From a bacterium (GTDB taxonomy: Bacteria > Bacillota > Clostridia > Oscillospirales > Ruminococcaceae): 64,000 nt of DNA. A model generated the notes under the pieces. That model did not search any database, was not told the origin of the DNA, and saw only the letters and a program-made list of their open reading frames with translations. Both the position numbers and the translations under genes were made by a program. Below are positions 43,917-52,277 of this stretch, piece after piece. The stretch covers positions 1-64,000 of the forward strand of contig SFVK01000010.1 in NCBI GenBank assembly GCA_004561545.1, read 5' to 3'. Each line of letters starts with the position of its first letter. Positions within the stretch are counted from its first letter, which is position 1.

Positions 43917-45149
43917 TCAGGAATTGGGTTGCTGCACTTCTGCCAGGCCGGCAGGGGTGCAGCGTTCTTTGGCGGAACGGAAAACGTAATACAGCGTCGC
44001 AAGAATGGCCAGCGTTTCCGCCAGCTTTGCCCACGGGTACACCGCGTCCCTGGGCAGACCGAGGAGCAGGGTGCAGAGCTTGGGGACCCCGAAGGCGATG
44101 ACATCCACCAGAAGAATGAGGATGCTGCCCCAGGCCGGCAGTGTGACACGGCGCAGGCAGAAGATGGCAATGGCGGGCAGCGCCAGAATGATATAATCGT
44201 GGCCCTGCTTATAGAACCAGAACACCGAGACCACGGCGGTCACAGCATACCCGGTCAGCCAGTCCTGTTCCAGATGATTGCGGAAAATCCACCACGCAGC
44301 CACAATCAGCACCGCCAGACCCGCCGCCATGTCCAGCACCAGCACCAGCTTGGTGGAGGCGCCGAAGGAAAGCATCCAGTTGAACAGTCCGTAATAGGAA
44401 GAACTGTAACTCAGCCCCTGCCGGAGCATCTCGGCCGCCAGGGCAATGGGACCTTTTTCCGTGAGGATGGAAGCCAGCAGCCATGCCCCCAGCACGGTGC
44501 CCGAGGTGACCCCGATGACCTTCCATCGCCTGCGGCAGAGCAGCGGAAACAGGAACGGAAAGGCAATCTGGGGTTTGCACATGGCCACCGCCAGCAAAAG
44601 ACCGGCCACAATCTCATTTTGGTCCAGCAGACACATGGAAAGCATGACGCAGCAGCAGACGATCCCGCTCTGGTTGCCAAAAAGCACGGCATTGGCCCAC
44701 ATACTGGGAGCAAACACCAGCAGCGCGGCCAGAACGGCCGTGTAGCGGTCCTGCACACAATGACTGCGCAGAAGGAACCGCGCCAGAAAGAACGCTGTGA
44801 CCAGCGGAGCAAGAAAGTCCAGCACCAGCAGATAGACGCAGGCAACCCGGCAGGGCAGAAATCCGGGGTTGATCAGGTTGCCCAGCACATAGGCCCAGGG
44901 CACCGTTCCGCCCAGGGAAGCATCCACCCAGCCGATCTCCTCAATGGGAGGGACCCGGCTTTGCATCACGTCAAAGGGGTCCAGGCCGTGCTGCACATAG
45001 GCACACTCCTGCCAGCGCAGGCGGGCATCCCACAGGTAGAGCCCGTCAAAGACCAGGTATCGGCCCAGATTGGCAACCATGACCACCAGGAAAAACGCCA
45101 CCGCGAACAGCCGCAGGCGGCGCTGGGTCAGAGGGCATTGCAGCGGCAT
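43917..45149 (-). CDS. GT87-family (DUF2029) membrane mannosyl/glycosyltransferase
   Basis: 410 residues with about ten membrane helices. The acidic first outer loop YLWDARLRWQECAYVQHGLDPFDV and the AMCKPQIAFPFLFPLL segment are typical of GT87 polyprenol-phosphate-sugar transferases. It would add a sugar outside the membrane from a lipid donor made by the GT2 enzymes nearby. Confidence 0.82.
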   Translation of the reverse strand: MPLQCPLTQRRLRLFAVAFFLVVMVANLGRYLVFDGLYLWDARLRWQECAYVQHGLDPFDVMQSRVPPIEEIGWVDASLGGTVPWAYVLGNLINPGFLPCRVACVYLLVLDFLAPLVTAFFLARFLLRSHCVQDRYTAVLAALLVFAPSMWANAVLFGNQSGIVCCCVMLSMCLLDQNEIVAGLLLAVAMCKPQIAFPFLFPLLCRRRWKVIGVTSGTVLGAWLLASILTEKGPIALAAEMLRQGLSYSSSYYGLFNWMLSFGASTKLVLVLDMAAGLAVLIVAAWWIFRNHLEQDWLTGYAVTAVVSVFWFYKQGHDYIILALPAIAIFCLRRVTLPAWGSILILLVDVIAFGVPKLCTLLLGLPRDAVYPWAKLAETLAILATLYYVFRSAKERCTPAGLAEVQQPNS

Positions 45150-45188
45150 GGCGGCGGTCTCTCCTTTCTGCTGAGATTTGCGTGGCCG

Positions 45189-46106
45189 CTATTTCTGGAT
45201 TTTCTCGATGCTCTCAATCAGGTAGCGCTGCTTTTTGAAGGTCAGGTCCACCAGCAGCGAGAGATATTTGATGATGATGGTCAGCACCGCAAACAGCCCG
45301 GCAAAGCCAAGCGTCAGCACGAACATGGTGGTGGTCCAGCCCTCGATGGGGTGGCCGGTGCAGAAGACGATAAGAGTATAGGCCAGTTCCGCCAGCGCCA
45401 GAATCATCATGACAATGGCGATGCCGGCGCTCAGCCGGAATCCGGCGTCGGTGTACAGCGCAAGGCTGTCCATGGCGAGATTGAAACGGCCCTCGCCATG
45501 CTCGGTCAGGCGGCCGTCAAATTCCAGATCGGACATTTTGAGGCCGGACGCCGCATAGGCCGCCTTGCGGTAGGGCAGGTTTTCGCTGGAGGCGTGCACC
45601 CGGTTGATGGCGCGGCGGCTCACCAGGCGGAAGGCGTCGGTGCGAAGCTGATACGCCGAGTTGCTGTTGGCATTGAACACGCGGTAGAACATCCGGCTGC
45701 TGCCCTTGGTATGCCTGGGACAGACCGAGACGATATCGCTGCCCGAGAGGGCCGTGCGGTAGGCATTGACCACCAGGTCCATGGCATAGGGCGCCTCACA
45801 GGAATCAAACTCATACACATAATCCCCGATGGCGGCGTCGAGACCGGCGTTCATCGCCAGCTCCAACCCCTGGTGAAGGCTCATGTGCAGCACCGTGAGG
45901 GGCTTTTCCAGGTCCTTTGCCCACTGGCGCAGGGCGGGAATTGTGTCGTCGGTGCAGGCGTCATCCACCGCCACCAGTTCATACTGCTCAAAAGTGGCGT
46001 CCAGCACAGTGGTGAGCTGACGAAGAAATGTCACCGCCCGGGCGCCGTCATTGTGCAGATAAATCACCGCTGAAATAAAATTCTTTTCCTTGTTTGTCGT
46101 CGTCAT
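45189..46106 (-). CDS. GT2 glycosyltransferase with C-terminal membrane helices (GtrB-like)
   Basis: 305 residues. GT-A domain with VAVDDACTDDT near residue 47 and the DxD-like YEFDSCEAP near 98, followed by two membrane helices (about 222-248 and 263-288). This is the layout of polyprenyl-phosphate sugar synthases (GtrB/DPM1-like). QRYLIESIEKIQ end is typical. Its start overlaps the FAD gene stop by four bases. Confidence 0.85.
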   Translation of the reverse strand: MTTTNKEKNFISAVIYLHNDGARAVTFLRQLTTVLDATFEQYELVAVDDACTDDTIPALRQWAKDLEKPLTVLHMSLHQGLELAMNAGLDAAIGDYVYEFDSCEAPYAMDLVVNAYRTALSGSDIVSVCPRHTKGSSRMFYRVFNANSNSAYQLRTDAFRLVSRRAINRVHASSENLPYRKAAYAASGLKMSDLEFDGRLTEHGEGRFNLAMDSLALYTDAGFRLSAGIAIVMMILALAELAYTLIVFCTGHPIEGWTTTMFVLTLGFAGLFAVLTIIIKYLSLLVDLTFKKQRYLIESIEKIQK

Positions 46107-47218
46107 TTGAGCACCTCATCCAAATCATAGACGGTATTGATCTTGCCGGAAAGCACGCTCACCAGCATGGGCGAGGTGTTCATCACCCGCACCACGGTGG
46201 GGCGGGAATCATCGATCTCACTGGCTTTCAGGATGGGCTTCATGCTGAACAGGCTGCCGCGGTAGGCAAAGCCGTACTCCTCCCTGAGGTATTTGCGGGC
46301 AAGCTGGCTCATGTAGGGCCAGGCGCTTTTGGGGCGGGCCGGGCACTCGTTGCAGTTGTACAGGCTGCCCGGCCGGCAAAGGCCGCCGCTCTCCTGCTGG
46401 CAGGGGAAGGTGGCCACCGGATCATAGCTTGTCTCATGGGGGGTGAAGGTCACGCTGGTCAGGCTGTGCAGGCCGGTCTGGCCGAAGGGCATCAGGCTGA
46501 AAAAGGGACCGTCCATGACGGTGATGCCGGTATTTTTGAGCCGCTCATCCACGGTGCAGAGGATGATCTCGCACTTTTCATATTTGATGCCAAACGGCGG
46601 CAGTCCCAGCATGGCGTGGATGTCGTTGACGCCCGCGTAGGTGGCGTTGAGGATGAAGGGCGCCTCGGCAGCAACGTCCCCCGCCCCAACCTGCCAGACA
46701 TCCCCCACGGCGCGGATGGACTCGGGCCGGTGATTGTAGAGCACCGTCACGTTGGGCAGCTTTGCCAGCTCTTGTAAGAACCATTCCTTGAGAACCTGGG
46801 CGTCATAGGTGTACTCGGTGGTGAGGAACGCGCCGTCGCACATACCGGGGTTGAAATAGCGCTCGGGGGCCACATCGTCACAGCGGATGCCTGCGGCACG
46901 GCAGAAACGGCGGAATTCCTCGGCGTTGGTCCAGCTGAAATGGGAGCTGGTGGCATAGATTTGATCAAATTCCTTGTGAAGGCAGAAGTCATAGTCCCGG
47001 CAAAAGCGCTCAAAATACCGCGCACTCTTGATGGCCGTGGAATAGCTGCGGGGATAGTGGTACCCCATATGCACCCGCGCCTGATTGATGTAGGTGGCGC
47101 GCATGAAGGGGGCCGGGTCCCGCTCCAGCACCAGAACCCGCTGGCCCATGGCACCGCATTTCTGGGCGGCGTAAAGGCCGTAGAGACCGGCGCCAATGAT
47201 AATTTTGTCCACAGTCAT
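46103..47218 (-). CDS. FAD-dependent oxidoreductase of the glycan cluster (DAO superfamily)
   Basis: 371 residues. N-terminal dinucleotide site KIIIGAGLYGLYAAQ, FAD-loop LVLERDP, and RVHMGYHYPRS near residue 48. The C-terminus NTSPMLVSVLSGKINTVYDL is conserved in related proteins of polysaccharide loci. It contains a Cys-rich stretch (CQQESGGLCRPGSLYNCNEC, near 275-294) that could bind metal or an Fe-S cluster. Substrate unknown; probably oxidises a sugar or amino-sugar. Confidence 0.8.
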   Translation of the reverse strand: MTVDKIIIGAGLYGLYAAQKCGAMGQRVLVLERDPAPFMRATYINQARVHMGYHYPRSYSTAIKSARYFERFCRDYDFCLHKEFDQIYATSSHFSWTNAEEFRRFCRAAGIRCDDVAPERYFNPGMCDGAFLTTEYTYDAQVLKEWFLQELAKLPNVTVLYNHRPESIRAVGDVWQVGAGDVAAEAPFILNATYAGVNDIHAMLGLPPFGIKYEKCEIILCTVDERLKNTGITVMDGPFFSLMPFGQTGLHSLTSVTFTPHETSYDPVATFPCQQESGGLCRPGSLYNCNECPARPKSAWPYMSQLARKYLREEYGFAYRGSLFSMKPILKASEIDDSRPTVVRVMNTSPMLVSVLSGKINTVYDLDEVLK

Positions 47219-47249
47219 AAGCCGTTGGACCTCCGCTCATTTTTATTCT

Positions 47250-48050
47250 TCAGGGATTGTACTTCCCCCGGGCGGCGGCAAACAGCACCTTGAGCAGATC
47301 ACTGTTGCCCTTGACGCCGCTGATCTTGGTGGGTGTTTTGCCCGACGCCGGATAGGCGCGGGTCACGGGGACCTCGCAGGCCTTGAGCCCCAGCTGGGTG
47401 GCGCGGATGCTCAGGTAGGCCAGCAGCTCGTAGCCCATAAAGACATCCCGCAGCGGCCGGACCCCGGGGTGGGTCAGGTACTCCCGGCTGTAGGCGCGAT
47501 AGGCGTTGGTGGTATCGGTAAACCAGTGACGGGCCGCCGCGCTGATGACCGGCGCATGGATGAGCCGCACCGCCAGATAGCGGGATTCGGGCGTATTGAT
47601 GGCATGGCCGCCGGGCACAAAACGGCTGCCTTGCACCAGGTCATACCCCTCCTGCAGCTTGGCGATGAAGCGGGGAACATCCTCGATGGAGTCCTTGTTG
47701 TTGCCGTCGATGGTCAGGATTCCTTTATAATTGCGGGCCAAAGCAAAGTGCAGGCCCATGCGCAGCTGGGCGCCCTGCTTGCCGGGGCCAGTCTTGATGA
47801 GCAGCGTATTCACGCCGTAAAGCTCCAGCGTCCCGGGCTTCATGCTGCCGTCGGTGGAGCCGCCGTCGCACAGGATGATATCCACCACCTTGTCGATGCC
47901 CGCCTTCTGGGCGCGACCCAGCTCGGTGAGAATGCGGGACCCTTCGTTGATGACGGGGATGAGCAGGCAGTACTCGCTGCGCCGGGGCGCAAAGACGGTG
48001 CAGGTGTAATCCGGCACGCCGGGAATGTTGGCAACGGTGGCAGTGTTCAT
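47250..48050 (-). CDS. GT2 glycosyltransferase (DPM/GtrB-like, no membrane tail)
   Basis: 266 residues. LIPVINEGSRILTELG, ILCDGGSTDGS near residue 62, GLHFALARNYKGILTIDGNNKDS (the DxD equivalent) and the acceptor region WFTDTTNAYRAYSREYL. Likely loads a sugar onto polyprenyl phosphate. ATG 48050 has GGAGG upstream and overlaps the isomerase stop (ATGA). Confidence 0.85.
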   Translation of the reverse strand: MNTATVANIPGVPDYTCTVFAPRRSEYCLLIPVINEGSRILTELGRAQKAGIDKVVDIILCDGGSTDGSMKPGTLELYGVNTLLIKTGPGKQGAQLRMGLHFALARNYKGILTIDGNNKDSIEDVPRFIAKLQEGYDLVQGSRFVPGGHAINTPESRYLAVRLIHAPVISAAARHWFTDTTNAYRAYSREYLTHPGVRPLRDVFMGYELLAYLSIRATQLGLKACEVPVTRAYPASGKTPTKISGVKGNSDLLKVLFAAARGKYNP

Positions 48051-48835
48051 GCAAATACCTCCGCAATGTAATCCATGGTGCGGCACACGGTGTCCCGATC
48101 GGTTTTGCCCATCTCGATGGAGACATAGCCGCGGTAGCCCACCGCCTTGAGCAGCATGGCCAGTTCGGCGTGCTCGGGGCGTTTCTGAATGGGGACAAGG
48201 CCCGGCTCACTGATGTGGACGTGGCTGACATAGGCAATGTCATCCACAAAATCCCGCAGCCGTTCGCCGTTGGCCAGAATGGTAGAGAGATCCAGATTCA
48301 CCGCCAGGCCGGGGCTTTGCAGCCGCTTGACCAGGGCGAAGGCTTCCGCCGTGCCGTTGAGGAAGTTGGTGTAGATGGGCGGGTTAGCCTCAATGGCCAG
48401 CACCACGCCATAGCGCTCGGCCAGGGAACCGGCGCGGGCAAAGAAGCCGTCCGCCTCGCCGGCGGTGTGGGGCGGGTTGAGCATCCGGTTTTTGGGGCAG
48501 CCGAACACCAGGCTGGGGCAGTTGAGAGAATGGGCAAACTGGAAGGCCCGGGCGGTGTAGTCCAGAAGCTCCTCCGCGTCGTCCGGCTCAAAAATGCTGC
48601 CGGTCCGGCCGTACCAGATGCTCTGGAGACTGGGAACCGTGAAGCCCCAGCGGTTGAGCAGATATCCGCCGAACAGCGCGGTGGAGGTCAGGTTTTCATA
48701 GGGTTCCTCGGGGAAAATGCGGGTGGGCGCCAGCTCCAGTCCGGTGAAGCCGGTCTGCTGCATGGCGGTATAGACCGCCTCATCGTCCGCCTTATCCCAG
48801 GCAATGTTGGAAATGGAAAGCTTGATTCCAGCCAT
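48047..48835 (-). CDS. Sugar phosphate isomerase/epimerase (AP endonuclease family 2 TIM barrel)
   Basis: 262 residues of the xylose isomerase-like barrel. ISNIAWDKADDEAVY start, GFTGLELAPTRIF, VLAIEANPP (metal-binding Glu), HVHISEPGL (His and Glu) and VSIEMGKTD. It probably rearranges a sugar precursor for the glycan. It follows the NAD-dependent epimerase gene by 2 bp. Confidence 0.85.
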   Translation of the reverse strand: MAGIKLSISNIAWDKADDEAVYTAMQQTGFTGLELAPTRIFPEEPYENLTSTALFGGYLLNRWGFTVPSLQSIWYGRTGSIFEPDDAEELLDYTARAFQFAHSLNCPSLVFGCPKNRMLNPPHTAGEADGFFARAGSLAERYGVVLAIEANPPIYTNFLNGTAEAFALVKRLQSPGLAVNLDLSTILANGERLRDFVDDIAYVSHVHISEPGLVPIQKRPEHAELAMLLKAVGYRGYVSIEMGKTDRDTVCRTMDYIAEVFA

Positions 48836-48837
48836 GG

Positions 48838-49764
48838 TCAGTCCCTCCAAGCGCTCATAAAGGCGCAGATTTCCCGCAGCTCCTCCGCCTCGGTGCAGAG
48901 GTAGCCGTCCCGCCCGCCCAGCAGCGCCGCGTGGCGGCTGCGCAGGTCATAGTCATAGGGCGGGACGGACAGTTCGTTGTGCCAGTCGGTTTTTCCGGTC
49001 ACCGCCGTGTAGACCGCTGCGGCGCTCACCGGCGGGGTGGCCAGGTTGAGCACCGTCAGGCCGGCGGCAAGGGCGGTCTGGATGTCACGCCACAGGCGGG
49101 CCAGCGGGTAATACTGGTAGCGGCTGCGGGAATCGGTGAAGGCAAGGGCGTTGAACTCGTTGTGCGCAAACCAGTCGCGCAGCGCGGCACGGTCCGCGGC
49201 GCCGTTGAGCTTGTAAAATCCATTGCCGGCCAGCGTGTAGCCGGTTTTGACCAGCTCACTTTCCGCCGCCAGCTCCCGGTATTTTTCAGGGCGGAGCATG
49301 GCGGGGGTGATGGTATGCAGGTCGTACAGAAAATTCTTTTTCAGCCCCTTGCCGTACAGCGCGGGCAGGCGGACAATCAGGGCGTCGGGGAAATCCTCCC
49401 GCACCCAGCGTTCCAGCTGGAGGCGGTTTCTGCCGTAAGCCGGCAGCTCCCCGGCGGGCAGGGGGCTGGTCTCATCGCAGCCACGGCTGTCCGCATAGAC
49501 GGCAATGGTGGAGACAAGCACCACCTGTTGGGGCGCAATGCGGCGCAGGTTTTCCCGCGCGGCGGCCATCACGGCCAGATCCGCGTCGGGATCAGCGTTG
49601 GCCAGGAACATGGCGGCGGGAACCCCCGCATAGACACAGAGCTCCGGCCGGGTGCCATACCGGGCGGCAACGTCGCTGGAATGGCAGGCATCGGCAAAGC
49701 CGTGCTCCGCCGCCAGATTGCCCCCCACAAAGCCGGTGGCCCCCACCAGAAGATCCCTCGCCAT
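48838..49764 (-). CDS. NAD-dependent sugar epimerase/dehydratase-like protein
   Basis: 308 residues, extended SDR type. Rossmann motif LLVGATGFVGGNLA at the N-terminus and VLVSTIAVYADS near residue 88 hold the fold. The catalytic YxxxK appears as Y-GRN-R in AYGRNRLQLE, with Arg for Lys, so activity may be altered. ATG 49764 follows a GGGGG site. First gene of the glycan operon running left to at least the flavoprotein. Confidence 0.82.
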   Translation of the reverse strand: MARDLLVGATGFVGGNLAAEHGFADACHSSDVAARYGTRPELCVYAGVPAAMFLANADPDADLAVMAAARENLRRIAPQQVVLVSTIAVYADSRGCDETSPLPAGELPAYGRNRLQLERWVREDFPDALIVRLPALYGKGLKKNFLYDLHTITPAMLRPEKYRELAAESELVKTGYTLAGNGFYKLNGAADRAALRDWFAHNEFNALAFTDSRSRYQYYPLARLWRDIQTALAAGLTVLNLATPPVSAAAVYTAVTGKTDWHNELSVPPYDYDLRSRHAALLGGRDGYLCTEAEELREICAFMSAWRD

Positions 49765-49802
49765 ACAGCATCCCCCATTTTGCATATTAGTACAGAATAG
49801 AT

Positions 49803-49831
49803 TATACCGCAAAAGCCGGACAAAAGCAATT
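49803..49831 (-). promoter_or_regulatory. Promoter of the glycan operon
   Basis: TTGCTT, 17 bp, TATAAT on the minus strand, about 40 bp before the epimerase start. The -35 lies in the arm of an inverted repeat (about 49807-49849) that also resembles a terminator. Confidence 0.65.
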
Positions 49832-49856
49832 CTTTTGCCCGGCTTTTTGGACATCA

Positions 49857-49896
49857 AAAAGTGCCCCGCACCGGAAAACAGCTTCCGGTACGGGGC
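49857..49896 (-). terminator. Terminator after the P-loop kinase-like gene
   Basis: 14-bp stem GCCCCGTACCGGAA/TTCCGGTGCGGGGC with one mismatch (49883-49896, 49863-49876) followed by ACTTTTTG. Confidence 0.8.
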
Positions 49897-49914
49897 GCGG
49901 CAGGCTCATACGAA

Positions 49915-50538
49915 TCAATATTGCGTGCGTGCAGGCGGGGCATGGTCCGCCACTGCGGCTTCCAGGCGGGAGACAATCTCCTTCATGCTGGCGTCAAACT
50001 CAGCGTCGGAGGAGTTGTGGAAAATCAGCAGGGAATCCGGCTGATCGGGCAGCGCCAGATTGGCGGGGGCCTCAAAATTGACGCCCAGAATATACTCGTC
50101 CCAATGGTTGAGTTTCCACATATCGCGGTCACTGGCGCGGTCAATCATGCGCTGATGGCAGACCTCGGGCTTGGTATCCACCCAGATGACCACCAGCTCG
50201 GCGCCCTTCTTTTTCAGTTCGCCGCGCAGCGTGTTGATGTAGGACAGATTGCGGATCTCCCGGGTGAAGGGGGCGTTGATGAGCACAATGTCATCGTATT
50301 CCAGCGCTTCCATGGCCAGGTCCAGCACAACGCGGTATTCCAGGTCACGAATGTACTTTTCAAAAAAGATGCTGCTGCGGTCATAGGGCTGATGGGCCAC
50401 CGCAAAGATCTGCTTGGAAAGGGGAATCAAGGTGTCTTTATCCAGATACACCACATGGTTGAGCGCCTTGGCCAGCTGCTTGGAAATGAAGGTTTTTCCG
50501 CAGGCCGGGGGACTTGTGACCAGGATCAACTTTTTCAT
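49915..50538 (-). CDS. P-loop ATPase/kinase-like protein (AAA_33 type)
   Basis: 207 residues. Walker A LVTSPPACGKTFISKQLA at the N-terminus, VVYLDKDTLIPL, Walker B-like DIVLINAPF and VIWVDTKPEVCHQRM with the Arg-rich lid. Resembles small-molecule kinases such as gluconate or shikimate-type kinases, substrate unknown. ATG 50538 follows AGAGG. It has its own -10 (TATAAT near 50605) and a terminator, so it is a separate unit inside the glycan region. Confidence 0.8.
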   Translation of the reverse strand: MKKLILVTSPPACGKTFISKQLAKALNHVVYLDKDTLIPLSKQIFAVAHQPYDRSSIFFEKYIRDLEYRVVLDLAMEALEYDDIVLINAPFTREIRNLSYINTLRGELKKKGAELVVIWVDTKPEVCHQRMIDRASDRDMWKLNHWDEYILGVNFEAPANLALPDQPDSLLIFHNSSDAEFDASMKEIVSRLEAAVADHAPPARTQY

Positions 50539-50749
50539 AAAGCACCTCTTTGTTCTGCTGTTCTGCGCGTAGTTTGTCATTTAATTAACCATGTTACAGA
50601 TTGATTATACAACAAACTTTCGGCCTTGGGAATAGATAAATAATCGAAAAATCGCTTTTTATGGACTTTTGGTGCATCCCCCGTCTGCCCGAAACGTAGA
50701 AAATGCACAGTGTTTGCCGCTGATTTTTCAGGTATTTTTGACAGATCCT

Positions 50750-50786
50750 AAAAAAGCAGGGGGCGGAATGCGGCTCCGCCCCCTGC
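50750..50786 (-). terminator. Terminator after hisH
   Basis: 12-bp stem GCAGGGGGCGGA/TCCGCCCCCTGC followed by TTTTTT on the minus strand. Confidence 0.9.
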
Positions 50787-50801
50787 TGACCGGCAAGGAT
50801 T

Positions 50802-51449
50802 TTACTGTTCGCACAACTTGAGGTAGTTCCGGATGATGCTCAGACCCACGGGGCCGGATTTTTCGGGGTGGAACTGGGTACCTACCACGCGGCCCTTCTG
50901 CGCCGCAGCGCACACAGGGCGGCCGCCGTAAAGGGCATCCGCCAGGCGATACTCCTCCCGGGCGGGCCTGGCTTCGTAGGAGTGGATGAAGTAGCACTCC
51001 TGCCCGGGCGCCACATCCTGCAGCACGGTGCCGGAAAAATCGCTGCGCCCCCCGGCGGGAAGCAGCGGTTCCCAGCTGATGTGGGGCACCCGCTGGGGGC
51101 AGCCGTCGGTATCGGTATCGGGAATGCGCACCACACGGCCGGGGATGAGACCCAGGCCGCTGTGCAGGCCAAATTCCTCCGACGCGTCAAAGAGCATCTG
51201 CATACCCAGGCAGATGCCCAGAAGCGGGGTCCCCTCCCCTGCCTTTTTGCGGATGGGCTCCATCAGGCCCAGGCGGGCCAGGCCCTCCATGCCGTCCCGG
51301 AAAGCGCCCACACCGGGCAGAACCAGCGCCCGGGCGGCCAGAATCTCCTCCGGCTTGCTGGTCAGCTCCACCTCGGCGCCAAAATGGGCAAAGGCGTGCC
51401 GGACGCTGAGCAGGTTGGAAAGGCCGTAATCAATGACTGTCACTTTCAT
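50802..51449 (-). CDS. hisH: Glutamine amidotransferase HisH2-like subunit for sugar amidation
   Basis: 215 residues. Class I glutaminase with VIDYGLSNLLSV, LPGVGAF, nucleophile Cys in GICLGMQMLF near residue 79 and the catalytic His-Glu in TQFHPEKS. It supplies ammonia. Because it sits with HisF-like and an N-acetyl sugar amidotransferase gene and no other his genes, it belongs to the WbpY/HisH2 group of surface-sugar amidation rather than histidine synthesis. Overlaps hisF by four bases. Confidence 0.9.
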   Translation of the reverse strand: MKVTVIDYGLSNLLSVRHAFAHFGAEVELTSKPEEILAARALVLPGVGAFRDGMEGLARLGLMEPIRKKAGEGTPLLGICLGMQMLFDASEEFGLHSGLGLIPGRVVRIPDTDTDGCPQRVPHISWEPLLPAGGRSDFSGTVLQDVAPGQECYFIHSYEARPAREEYRLADALYGGRPVCAAAQKGRVVGTQFHPEKSGPVGLSIIRNYLKLCEQ

Positions 51450-52213
51450 CTGCGCACCTCCACACCGCCGGCGCGGATTTCTTCCTTGAGCTCCTGCACG
51501 GTCTCTTTGCCGTAATGGAGAACCGCCGCGCAGGCCACCGCGTCGGCGCCGGCTTTGGCGCCGTCCACAATATCATCGCCGCAGCCCACGCCGCCGCCGC
51601 AGATCACCGGAACGTTGACCGCTTGGGTGACGGCCTCGATGAGCTCCAGATCCATGCCGCGCTGAAGGCCCTCGTTGTCCACGCTCATGAGCAGAATCTC
51701 ACCCGCGCCCAGTTCCACGCCGCGCTTGGCCCACTCCACCACATCGTAGCCGGAATGGGCGCGGCCATTGTCATAGTAGGCCTCCCACTTGCCGGGCCAG
51801 GTGCGGCTGCGCTTGGCCTGGATGGAGAGCACCATGCACTGGCTGCCGAAGGCGTTGGCCACCTCGGTGATGAGCTCGGGGCGCTTGATGGCGGCCGTGT
51901 TGATGGCCACCTTGTCGGCGCCCATCGAGAGGATATGGCGCACATCCTCCACGCTGCGCAGGCCGCCGCCCACGCAGACGGGAATATACACATCGTCCAC
52001 CGTCCTGCGCACGATGTCGGACAGGTTGTTGCGGTTGTACAGGCTGGCCACAATGTCAATATAGAGCAGCTCATCGATGCCCTGCTCATAATATTCCCGG
52101 GCAAATTTGTTGGGGTCGCCCAGCTTGCGCAGACCCTCGAGCTGAATGCCCTTGACCAGATTGACGTCCTTCACGTCCAGACGGGCGATCAGGCGGATCT
52201 TTTTCTTTGGCAT
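51446..52213 (-). CDS. hisF: HisF2-like cyclase subunit for sugar amidation
   Basis: 255 residues, HisF barrel: LIARLDVKDVNLVKGIQ, VCVGGGLRSVED, DKVAINTAAI, LMSVDNEGLQRGMDLEL and ICGGGVGCGDD. HisF forms the ammonia channel with HisH. In this WbpZ/HisF2-like branch it hands ammonia to the amidotransferase encoded upstream. Typical HisF sequences start with cyclase residues D and K; here the first motif reads RLDVKD. Confidence 0.9.
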   Translation of the reverse strand: MPKKKIRLIARLDVKDVNLVKGIQLEGLRKLGDPNKFAREYYEQGIDELLYIDIVASLYNRNNLSDIVRRTVDDVYIPVCVGGGLRSVEDVRHILSMGADKVAINTAAIKRPELITEVANAFGSQCMVLSIQAKRSRTWPGKWEAYYDNGRAHSGYDVVEWAKRGVELGAGEILLMSVDNEGLQRGMDLELIEAVTQAVNVPVICGGGVGCGDDIVDGAKAGADAVACAAVLHYGKETVQELKEEIRAGGVEVRR

Positions 52214-52277
52214 AACGCCCTCCCTGAAAGCAGTAATAAAGAAGGAAACAAAATAAGCAAAAGCGATTTTGACGGAT

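Noticed and set aside
50802..52213. Histidine biosynthesis operon
   Set aside because: No other his genes are present and the neighbour is an N-acetyl sugar amidotransferase, so HisH/HisF act in sugar amidation.
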